Assembly (NCBI GenBank): GCA_028716765.1
Contig: JAQUPC010000118.1
Location: forward strand, 1-6,118
Source of the DNA: Alphaproteobacteria bacterium
GTDB taxonomy: Bacteria > Pseudomonadota > Alphaproteobacteria > UBA9219
Reading direction: 5' to 3'
DNA: 6,118 nt
This document shows, piece by piece, positions 1 to 5,058 of the stretch (its first letter is position 1; each line of letters opens with the position of its first letter). A program made the translations under genes and the position numbers. The notes under the pieces are model-generated. The model saw nothing but the letters and a program-made list of their open reading frames with translations. It searched no databases and was not told the DNA's origin.

Positions 1-442
1 CTTCCTCGCTTCCGGCCTTGCGCGAGGCGACTTCCATCATGTGCGCCACCATGAACGAAGCGTAAAACCCGACGCCGAACTGGCCGATGACGTTGATGTC
101 CGGTTTATTGCTTTCGCCGAGTTTCTTCACGAAATCCAGCGTGCCGGAACGCGCGATCGTGCCGAGGTTTTCGATCAGTTCGTCGCGCGTCATGCCGATG
201 CCGTTGTCCGAAACGGTTATCGTCCGGGCCTTGGGGTCGGTCGTAATATTGATCCTGTAATCCGTGTCCTCGCCGGTTAGTTCGGGCTGCGTCAGGGCTT
301 CGTAGCGCAGCTTGTCGCAGGCGTCCGAACCGTTCGAGATCAGCTCCCGCAGGAAAATTTCCTTTTCGCTGTAAAGCGAATGGACGACGATATCGAGCAG
401 GCGGCTAACTTCCGCTTGAAAGGATAGGCGTTCTTCGGTCAT
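1..442 (-). CDS. htpG: Molecular chaperone HtpG (Hsp90), N-terminal part, cut by the left edge
   Basis: This is the bacterial cytosolic Hsp90, an ATP-driven chaperone dimer that helps refold and mature client proteins under stress. Reading the minus strand from the ATG at 442 gives 147 codons with no stop before the edge, so the middle and C-terminal domains are missing. The visible part is most of the GHKL (Bergerat-fold) ATPase domain. Its motifs appear in order: the N-box [12 protein letters not shown] (about residues 33-44, with catalytic Glu33 and Mg-coordinating Asn37), the G1 box DNGIGM (79-84) and the G2 box [12 protein letters not shown] (119-130). The N-terminal FQAEV...[19 protein letters not shown] is typical HtpG. 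The start is supported by AGAGG eight bases upstream and by a heat-shock promoter. The rhodanese gene lies divergently on the other side of a 135-bp intergenic region. The family assignment is essentially certain. Confidence 0.97.
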   Translation of the reverse strand, partial: MTEERLSFQAEVSRLLDIVVHSLYSEKEIFLRELISNGSDACDKLRYEALTQPELTGEDTDYRINITTDPKARTITVSDNGIGMTRDELIENLGTIARSGTLDFVKKLGESNKPDINVIGQFGVGFYASFMVAHMMEVASRKAGSEE

Positions 443-450
443 AATTTAAG

Positions 451-455
451 CCTCT
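451..455 (-). promoter_or_regulatory. Ribosome binding site of htpG
   Basis: The minus strand reads AGAGG followed by eight bases and then the ATG at 442-440. This is a standard Shine-Dalgarno spacing and fixes the htpG start at this ATG. Confidence 0.7.
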
Positions 456-480
456 GAAACATAAGGAAAGATCGTTTTCA

Positions 481-509
481 ATATGGGGCGGACGCGAGGG
501 ATTTTCAAG
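481..509 (-). promoter_or_regulatory. Sigma-32 (RpoH) heat-shock promoter of htpG
   Basis: On the minus strand, CTTGAAA (509-503) is followed by 14 bases and then CCCCATAT (488-481). This closely matches the known RpoH pattern of a CTTGAAA-type -35 and a CCCCATnT-type -10. Transcription should begin near 473-475, giving a leader of about 32 bases that includes the AGAGG ribosome site. htpG is a classical RpoH regulon member, so motif and gene identity agree. No CIRCE element was seen, so control is probably by sigma factor alone. Confidence 0.85.
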
Positions 510-541
510 CCATTATGCACTATCTCGTTGGCGAACGCCAT

Positions 542-569
542 TATTCAGCCGTTATATAATAGCTGAATA
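542..569 (+). promoter_or_regulatory. Near-palindrome containing the -10 box of the rhodanese gene
   Basis: TATTCAGC (542-549) and GCTGAATA (562-569) are perfect inverted arms. The centre TTATATAA (552-559) is palindromic about the same axis, so a 28-bp symmetric site is interrupted only at the 550/561 and 551/560 pairs. A consensus TATAAT lies inside it at 555-560. The -35 is poor: TTGGCG at 528-533 fits only if TTATAT (552-557) is taken as the -10, with an 18-base spacer. If TATAAT is used, transcription starts near 567 and the leader is only about 11 bases. A dimeric repressor bound here would cover the -10. The regulator is unknown and nothing in the window encodes one. Confidence 0.5.
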
Positions 570-577
570 TATAAATC

Positions 578-913
578 ATGAAATCATCCATGTTGAATTT
601 GATAAGCGCGGTCCGGCTAAAGGACAAATTAAAACAGGGCGAGGCTTGCTGCATCGTCGACATAAGGACGGTGGAGGAATACCGCGCTGCCCGGCTCAAG
701 GCGCCCTCCATCCATCTTCCCTTCGATGAACTGGACGCAGGGCGGCTGCGGGACATGACGGGGAATACGTCCGGGCCCATCTATCTATTGTGCCGGTCCG
801 GTGGCCGGACGCGCTGCGCCGCCGGACAGCTGGCAGCGGAGGGGTTCGACAACGTCGCCGTCGTGGAAGGCGGACTGATGGCTTGCAAGGCGGCAGGCAT
901 GGATATCGAATAG
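578..913 (+). CDS. Single-domain rhodanese-like sulfurtransferase
   Basis: The 111-residue product is one rhodanese domain, a fold that carries sulfane sulfur as a persulfide on an active-site cysteine. It shows the early IVDIRTVEEY motif (about 26-35), then an IHLPFDELD stretch, and the active-site loop LCRSGGRT (71-78) with the presumed persulfide Cys72. The end VEGGLMACKAAG (96-107) matches the usual GG-x-x-x-W-K-x-x-G tail, with Cys103 where Trp is usual. The CRSGGRT loop resembles YgaP-type rhodaneses. There is no signal peptide or membrane segment, so it is probably cytosolic. The start is uncertain: neither ATG 578 nor ATG 590 has a Shine-Dalgarno sequence, and the short leader suggests leaderless-like initiation. 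It is divergent from htpG and convergent with the EAL-like gene, 24 bp away. The natural sulfur donor and acceptor cannot be told from the sequence. Confidence 0.88.
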   Translation: MKSSMLNLISAVRLKDKLKQGEACCIVDIRTVEEYRAARLKAPSIHLPFDELDAGRLRDMTGNTSGPIYLLCRSGGRTRCAAGQLAAEGFDNVAVVEGGLMACKAAGMDIE

Positions 914-937
914 CGGAAAAACCCTTGCCGGGGAAAA

Positions 938-2182
938 CTAACGCCTGCCGGAAAATTGAAAACTTGAAAAGGCAGGATTGATCAGGCCTTCGATATAGCG
1001 TCCCTGAAACATGATGATGCCGAGGCTCTGGCCTATTTCAATGGCGCGTGGGCCGTCGCACCGGCAAAGGATCGTGCGCGCCTGACCGGCTTCCATGACG
1101 ATGTTGCGTATCGCCGGCAACATTTCCTGCCGCATATCGTCGATGCTGCCGGGCGTCCAGTATATCTTGATGAGATCGAAGCCCAGCCGCTCGCGGTCGT
1201 AATAGGGAAGGGTATGGTGGGTCAGCCCGTCAAGGCAGATGCGGAATCCGCGGTCATGAAGGTAATCGCGGGCAAACAGAAAAGCCCCCATATCGGAAAA
1301 GACGTCGAGCTTGTTCATTTCGATCACCAGACGCCCCTTAAGCTGCGGCGTGATGATCGCCTCGAAGCGCGCAAACAGGGGCGATAAAACGGTCGCCACG
1401 TTCAGGTTGAGGCTGAACGGGCGCGACGTGTTCACGCCGTCGCGGATCAGCAGGTTTATGACGCGCCGGTCGAGCGTTTGCGTGAGGTATTGAAAAAGCC
1501 AGCGGTCCGCCAACAGGTTGGCGCTGGGAGAGGTTATGCCCTGCAAGTCTTCGATAGAGACGAAAATTTCCTCGAAAAGCGGCTGAGGCTTCTGCTCTTC
1601 GACGACCGTACAGATCGTTTGACGGCGAATAAGGTTCGACACGTCAGCTCTTTCGAGAACTTGTTCCAGTTTTGCGAGAATCTCGGGCCGTATCGGCTCC
1701 AGCAATTTCGTCGTGTCGATGTGGGGGTCCAATTCGGGGCGCTGGCGGGCTTCCTCTGCCTTTTGCAGCAAGTTCTGCGCGGCCTCCAGCAACGTGTCGT
1801 AATCCCTGTCCAATGAATACCATGTGCAGAAACGCGGCTGGTCTCCGTTTCCGTCGTTTTGCTGGGCTAGGGGGTCCTCGCAAAACAAAACGCGAAGCCG
1901 GTTCACGGCATTATCGAGCGTGTCTACCGGGGCGCTTTTTGCAAGAAAAACAAGATCGTTATTTCCAAGGGAAAACAGCTGGCCTTCGTAGGCGCTGATG
2001 CAGGTGATAAAAAGTTCGGTCGCAATCCTGAGATAGTGGTTCCGTTTGTTTGAGGAGGTCAGGCTGGAGAGATGAATATGGACGGCTACGCGGTCGGCCC
2101 GAAGATTTTCCAGACGCCGTACGGTGTCCAGAAGCATTATTTCCTGCGTCGGGGCGCGGGGTTGGAAGGGCTCGAGCATCAT
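938..2182 (-). CDS. Degenerate GGDEF-EAL protein, probably non-catalytic
   Basis: This 414-residue cytosolic protein has no signal peptide or membrane segment. The C-terminal half (about 200-405) follows the EAL phosphodiesterase pattern. FSLNLNVATVL (256-266) matches the conserved N-x-S strand, LVIEMNK (285-291) the ITE strand, and ICLDGLTHHTL (315-325) the LDDFGTG loop. LIKIY (337-341) matches the KID motif, and MFQGRYIEG (391-399) the QG-Y end. EAL reads about EIF, the TE glutamate is Lys291, the second Asp of DD is Gly319, KID is KIY, and the AEGVE region is LCRCD (372-376). Several metal ligands are therefore missing. The N-terminal part (about 30-110) looks like a GGDEF fold, with GNNDL (73-77) in place of GGDEF. 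Hydrolysis or synthesis of c-di-GMP is unlikely, while binding or scaffolding is possible. Two ATGs lie in tandem (2182 and 2179) after a weak AGG; the first was chosen. The EAL relationship is more secure than the GGDEF one. Confidence 0.82.
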   Translation of the reverse strand: MMLEPFQPRAPTQEIMLLDTVRRLENLRADRVAVHIHLSSLTSSNKRNHYLRIATELFITCISAYEGQLFSLGNNDLVFLAKSAPVDTLDNAVNRLRVLFCEDPLAQQNDGNGDQPRFCTWYSLDRDYDTLLEAAQNLLQKAEEARQRPELDPHIDTTKLLEPIRPEILAKLEQVLERADVSNLIRRQTICTVVEEQKPQPLFEEIFVSIEDLQGITSPSANLLADRWLFQYLTQTLDRRVINLLIRDGVNTSRPFSLNLNVATVLSPLFARFEAIITPQLKGRLVIEMNKLDVFSDMGAFLFARDYLHDRGFRICLDGLTHHTLPYYDRERLGFDLIKIYWTPGSIDDMRQEMLPAIRNIVMEAGQARTILCRCDGPRAIEIGQSLGIIMFQGRYIEGLINPAFSSFQFSGRR

Positions 2183-2192
2183 AACTGCCTGA

Positions 2193-2206
2193 AAGAATTA
2201 ATTCTT
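2193..2206. promoter_or_regulatory. Perfect 14-bp palindrome upstream of the EAL-like gene
   Basis: AAGAATTAATTCTT is a perfect palindrome ending 11 bases before the ATG at 2182 of the minus-strand gene. Its right end overlaps the TTAACCA motif at 2205. It may be an operator, or an AT-rich coincidence. Confidence 0.3.
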
Positions 2207-2231
2207 AACCATCTTCAGTCACATTGGTTAA
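2205..2231. promoter_or_regulatory. Inverted TTAACCA / TGGTTAA pair, CtrA-like half-sites
   Basis: TTAACCA (2205-2211, continuing to TTAACCAT) and TGGTTAA (2225-2231) are perfect inverted 7-mers separated by 13 bases. TTAACCAT is the preferred half-site of the alphaproteobacterial cell-cycle regulator CtrA, but the full TTAA-N7-TTAA spacing is not present here. It lies 23-49 bases upstream of the EAL-like gene, where a regulator could act on its promoter. Confidence 0.35.
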
Positions 2232-2275
2232 TTTTTGGTAACTTATTAAATTATTGAAGCGCCGGAAGTGGATAG

Positions 2276-2289
2276 CCTGAATTATCAGG
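2276..2289. promoter_or_regulatory. CCTGA-ATTA-TCAGG inverted repeat in the divergent region
   Basis: Five-base perfect arms CCTGA (2276-2280) and TCAGG (2285-2289) flank ATTA. It lies near the middle of the divergent intergenic region, 94 bases from the EAL-like start and 131 bases from the HD-GYP-like start. A T-run follows on the plus strand, but no plus-strand gene ends here. An operator is therefore more likely than a terminator. Confidence 0.3.
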
Positions 2290-2340
2290 GTTTTTGCGAT
2301 GGGCATTTTTGCTGTTTTAGTGCCTCATTATGCTGTCGCG

Positions 2341-2362
2341 TTAACCACTGATTGAGAATCAG
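2341..2362. promoter_or_regulatory. CtrA-like box overlapping a CTGATT-GAG-AATCAG inverted repeat
   Basis: TTAACCACTGATTGA (2341-2355) fits TTAA-N7-TTGA, one base off the CtrA consensus TTAA-N7-TTAA. Overlapping it, CTGATT (2348-2353) and AATCAG (2357-2362) form a perfect inverted repeat with a three-base centre. The site is 58-79 bases before the HD-GYP-like ATG, a promoter-proximal position. Two proteins could compete for these bases. This is inferred from motif shape only. Confidence 0.35.
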
Positions 2363-2419
2363 GCATTACACTATCAATCTCTCGAAGTCTTTCCCGCCAC
2401 CTCCATCGCTATCGCCATT

Positions 2420-3736
2420 ATGAGAGCATCCCTTCGCGACGAGATCATTGAAGCCGGTTCCGCTGACACCGATGCCGATGTGCCACGGCTTAAGCGGGGG
2501 CTTAAGCTTGGGAAGATCGTGTTGATTCTTTCCGGCGTCGTTTTATGCGGCATAGCTTTATGGGGTCTGAAAGAACTCGTCGAAACGTTCAGTAGCGGAG
2601 AGCCTAAATCAGCCGAACATTTATTCCTGACCGTCGATTTTCTGGTCATCCCTCTGCTTCTGCTGGGGATCTTGCTGGGGGCGGGGGCGCGCTATTTTGA
2701 TCGTTTGAATTTGGCCATCAGTTATCAGGAGCGGTTGAACAAGCTGCAAAACCGGCTGAATTACCGCGAGGATCTGCTCCGCCTTATTGCGGATCACCGG
2801 GCCGGGCCCATCGCGATCTTCGATCATCAGAACCATTATTGGTACGTCAATCAGCCCTCGGCTGACGCGATCGGCAAGTCTCCTATGGAGGTCATCGGCA
2901 AGCCGGTCAGCCGGATTCTCGGTCAGGAAAAAGCCCGCCAGCTTGAATTGCGCCTTGCCGAGGCGCGCGCGGCGGGCGGCACGATGGAAAAGGTCGACCG
3001 CATCGTCGACGAGAAAGGGCAAACCCGGTTCATTCAGTCGCGGTACATATCCATTTCGCCGATTGCGGAGTTAAGCGGAGGCGTCCTTATTAATGAGGAA
3101 GACCTTACCAATCTGATCGTCGAGCGCGAACGGCGCGAGCGGATGCTTAAACAGGTCATCGAGACGCTTGTCGCAGTCGTGGACCGGCGCGATCCTTACG
3201 CGGCCGGGCACTCGTCGCGCGTGGGGCAACTGGCGCGCGCAATTGCCAAGGAAATGGACATCGAACCGAAACTGATCGATACGGCCGAAATTGCAGGATC
3301 GTTGATGAACTTCGGCAAGGTTCTCGTATCGCGCAATATTTTGACAAAGACGACGGCGCTGTCACCCGAAGAATTGCAACGCGTCCGCGACAGCATCCTC
3401 GTCTCGGCCGATATTCTGGCGATTATAGGCTTTGAAGGGCCGGTTGTGCCGACCTTGCGTCAGGTGCTGGAGCGTTTCGACGGTTCCGGCGTTCCCGAAG
3501 GATTGCGGGGCGAAGACATTATGGTTACGGCGCGGATCGTCGCCGTGGCAAATGCCTTCGTGGCCCTTGTCAGCCCGCGCGCCCATCGTGACAGCCTTCC
3601 TTTTGCCGCCGCTCTTGAGGGCATGATGGCCGAGGCCGACAAGATTTATGACCGCCGCGTTTTGATCGCGCTTTCCAATTATATGGAAAACCGCGCGAAC
3701 AAGCTTGACTGGCTGATGACGGCGAAGCAAGCTTAG
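2420..3736 (+). CDS. Membrane PAS protein with a degenerate HD-GYP domain
   Basis: This 438-residue protein has a short cytosolic N-terminus, two membrane helices (about 32-50 and 74-92) with a loop of roughly 23 residues, and a helical linker (95-120). A PAS domain (about 118-230; IAIFDHQNHYWYVNQ, then MEVIGKPVSRILG) and a charged helix (232-250) follow. The rest (about 250-420) is the HD-GYP pattern: DPYAAGHSSRVGQLARAIA (258-276), ILTKTTALSPEE (307-318), ERFDGSGVPEGLRG (351-364) and ARIVAVANAFVAL (371-383). Active HD-GYP proteins hydrolyse c-di-GMP using metal-bound His and Asp residues. Here His264 is kept, but LHDIGK is LMNFGK (295-300), the mid-domain His is Ser325, the HHE pair is Val349-Leu350, GYP is GVP and VADA is VANA (Asn378). 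Catalysis is therefore unlikely and a receptor or scaffold role is more plausible. ATG 2420 is the first ATG after an in-frame stop and has no clear Shine-Dalgarno sequence. Confidence 0.87.
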   Translation: MRASLRDEIIEAGSADTDADVPRLKRGLKLGKIVLILSGVVLCGIALWGLKELVETFSSGEPKSAEHLFLTVDFLVIPLLLLGILLGAGARYFDRLNLAISYQERLNKLQNRLNYREDLLRLIADHRAGPIAIFDHQNHYWYVNQPSADAIGKSPMEVIGKPVSRILGQEKARQLELRLAEARAAGGTMEKVDRIVDEKGQTRFIQSRYISISPIAELSGGVLINEEDLTNLIVERERRERMLKQVIETLVAVVDRRDPYAAGHSSRVGQLARAIAKEMDIEPKLIDTAEIAGSLMNFGKVLVSRNILTKTTALSPEELQRVRDSILVSADILAIIGFEGPVVPTLRQVLERFDGSGVPEGLRGEDIMVTARIVAVANAFVALVSPRAHRDSLPFAAALEGMMAEADKIYDRRVLIALSNYMENRANKLDWLMTAKQA

Positions 3737-3737
3737 G

Positions 3738-3752
3738 CCTGCACAATGCAGG
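3738..3752 (+). repeat. Small hairpin overlapping the ribosome site of the next gene
   Basis: CCTGCA (3738-3743) and TGCAGG (3747-3752) are perfect inverted arms around CAA, starting two bases after the HD-GYP-like stop codon. The 3' arm contains the first three bases of the AGGAGG Shine-Dalgarno sequence of the 73-codon gene. In mRNA it could partly mask that site, and ribosomes finishing the upstream gene would melt it. No T-run follows, so it is not a typical terminator. Confidence 0.4.
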
Positions 3753-3755
3753 AGG
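3750..3755 (+). promoter_or_regulatory. Strong Shine-Dalgarno sequence of the 73-codon gene
   Basis: AGGAGG lies six bases before the ATG at 3762. It is the best ribosome site in the window and the main evidence that this short reading frame is translated. Confidence 0.65.
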
Positions 3756-3761
3756 CCCGTT

Positions 3762-3983
3762 ATGTCATCTTCCGGAACCCGGATTCGGTTTAAAGTAATT
3801 CCGCGCCGTCGCGAAGGACAAACCCCGGCGCAAGGGCTGGCGGCTGAACTGGCCGTTGATCAATTGGCACTCGCCGTTCAACAAGAGCTATCCGTTGGCG
3901 GTTTTCCCCCGTTTCCCCTGTCGCCGCACCTTGTGCCCCGGAAAGTCTCCTTGGGTAGCCGCCTTCTTGGCCTTGTGAGATAA
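3762..3983 (+). CDS. Small protein of unknown function (73 residues)
   Basis: I do not recognise this product. It begins with a basic segment (RIRFKVIPRRR, 7-17), followed by a probable helix rich in Ala, Leu and Gln (about 22-43). A proline-rich stretch (GGFPPFPLSPHLVPR, 46-60) and a short basic-hydrophobic tail come last. There is no signal peptide, membrane helix, cysteine or metal motif. It begins 25 bases after the HD-GYP-like gene behind a perfect AGGAGG, so it is probably co-transcribed with that gene. Coding is supported by the ribosome site, the spacing and a lack of competing signals. Without a known homologue, a chance reading frame remains possible. The short basic segment could suit nucleic acid or membrane-surface contact, but that is speculation. 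Confidence 0.55.
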   Translation: MSSSGTRIRFKVIPRRREGQTPAQGLAAELAVDQLALAVQQELSVGGFPPFPLSPHLVPRKVSLGSRLLGLVR

Positions 3984-3996
3984 ATTTTTCTTTAAT
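3967..3996 (+). promoter_or_regulatory. Weak candidate sigma-70-type promoter before argF
   Basis: TTGGCC (3967-3972) and TTTAAT (3991-3996) are separated by 18 bases, and the DNA between 3981 and 3998 is AT-rich. It would give a leader of about 90 bases to the chosen argF ATG. Both hexamers are poor matches. The 110 bp between the small gene and argF hold no better promoter and no clear terminator, so read-through from upstream is also possible. Confidence 0.25.
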
Positions 3997-4000
3997 AACA

Positions 4001-4008
4001 ATGGTTAA
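4001..4008 (-). promoter_or_regulatory. TTAACCAT CtrA-like half-site upstream of argF
   Basis: The minus strand reads TTAACCAT, an exact CtrA half-site, but the second TTAA is at nine rather than seven bases. It lies just downstream of the candidate argF -10. Confidence 0.25.
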
Positions 4009-4093
4009 CGGCGTCGAAAGGCGCCCCGGCAAGCTTGACGGAATGGCTTCAACCAAGCGAAGATCAGGGCCTCATTCTACGGGGGCCTGGCAC

Positions 4094-5026
4094 ATGGAAC
4101 AAAAACGCGATTTCCTTGATCTAAATATTATTAATCCGAACGACCTAAAGGGCATTTTGGCAATGGCGCATGCCATGAAGAGCGATCCGGACAGACAACA
4201 TGGCTACCGCAATGTCATGCCCGGCAAGAGGCTGGTGTTTATTTCCGAAAAGCCCTCGACGCGCACGCGATTTTCATTTCGTGCCGCTATCGAAGAGCTT
4301 GGCGGAACGTTCGATGCGCCGCCCAAGGATGATATTCATCTCGGCGAAAATGAAACGATTAAAGATACGGCCCGCGTTCTTTCGAACGGCCTTGTCGACG
4401 TCATCGTCCTGCGCACTTTTGAGGAAGCGAAACTTCATGAGCTGGCCAGGCACAGCAGCGTTCCCGTTGTTAACGGTCTTACGAACGAGTCGCATCCCTG
4501 CCAGGTCATGGCCGACATCATGACAATGCAGGAGCGTCTGGGCAACAACATTGAGGGTGAAAAAATCGTATGGGCAGGCGATGGCAATAACAACGTCCTT
4601 AACAGCTTGATTCACGCCGCCCCGATATTCGGGTTCGAGCTGCAGATTATTTGCCCTAGGGCATATTCTCCTCATCCCGAGATTTTGCGCGAGGCGAAGC
4701 AAAGGGGAGGCTTTGTGACGGTTTCCCATGATATCGCCGCCGCCCTATATGCTGACGTTGTGTTTACGGACGTGTGGGCATCCATGCAAGATAAGGACGA
4801 ATTACAGAAAGCGTTGCGGATAAAGTTCATGTCGCCATATCAGGTCAACACCGCTTTTATGGCAATGGCGAAGCCGGATGCTTTCGTCATGCATTGCATG
4901 CCGGCCAATCGCGGCCAAGAGATAACCGACGAGGTCATGGACGGCCCGCAATCGGCCGTCTGGGATGAAGCCTTGAACCGCCTACATGTCCAAAAAGCCA
5001 TTCTGCGCTGGTGTCTCAATTTGTAA
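4094..5026 (+). CDS. argF: Ornithine carbamoyltransferase
   Basis: The enzyme joins carbamoyl phosphate to ornithine to give citrulline in cytosolic arginine synthesis and usually works as a trimer. All signature segments are present: SEKPSTRTRFSF (51-62; Ser55-Thr-Arg-Thr-Arg binds carbamoyl phosphate), NESHPCQVMADI (131-142), and GDGNNNVLNS (162-171, ornithine side). FTDVWASM (224-231, with Asp226) and MHCMPANRG (266-274, with catalytic Cys268) follow, and NRLHVQKAIL (295-304) closes the protein. The length of 310 residues is normal. The frame is open upstream to ATG 4001, but those 31 extra residues do not look like the family and lack a ribosome site. ATG 4094, with GGGGG eight bases upstream, places the usual FLDL start correctly. 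The ornithine loop reads SMQ where SMG is usual. argD follows after 32 bp, indicating an operon. An anabolic role is inferred from that neighbour. Confidence 0.96.
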   Translation: MEQKRDFLDLNIINPNDLKGILAMAHAMKSDPDRQHGYRNVMPGKRLVFISEKPSTRTRFSFRAAIEELGGTFDAPPKDDIHLGENETIKDTARVLSNGLVDVIVLRTFEEAKLHELARHSSVPVVNGLTNESHPCQVMADIMTMQERLGNNIEGEKIVWAGDGNNNVLNSLIHAAPIFGFELQIICPRAYSPHPEILREAKQRGGFVTVSHDIAAALYADVVFTDVWASMQDKDELQKALRIKFMSPYQVNTAFMAMAKPDAFVMHCMPANRGQEITDEVMDGPQSAVWDEALNRLHVQKAILRWCLNL

Positions 5027-5058
5027 AAAACGCGAACTTGTGAAATATTGTGCCCGCC

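Noticed and set aside
542..569. SqrR/BigR-type operator upstream of the rhodanese gene
   Set aside because: The ATTC and GAAT ends are present but 18 bases apart rather than eight, and no ArsR-family gene is in the window. It is kept only as a palindrome of unknown partner.
914..960. Terminator between the convergent rhodanese and EAL-like genes
   Set aside because: TGCCGG followed by AAAA occurs twice as a direct rather than inverted repeat. Only a three-base CCC/GGG stem can form, which is too weak to call.
2276..2296. CCTGA-ATTA-TCAGG followed by GTTTTT as a rho-independent terminator
   Set aside because: The stem is only five base pairs and no plus-strand gene ends upstream, since the adjacent gene is transcribed away on the minus strand.
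3790..4056. Minus-strand open frame of 88 codons across the small gene and the argF leader
   Set aside because: No supporting ribosome site was identified, and it conflicts with the plus-strand 73-codon gene, which has a perfect AGGAGG.
4274..4729. Minus-strand open frame of 151 codons
   Set aside because: It is antisense to the conserved core of argF and shows no ribosome site or recognisable motif.
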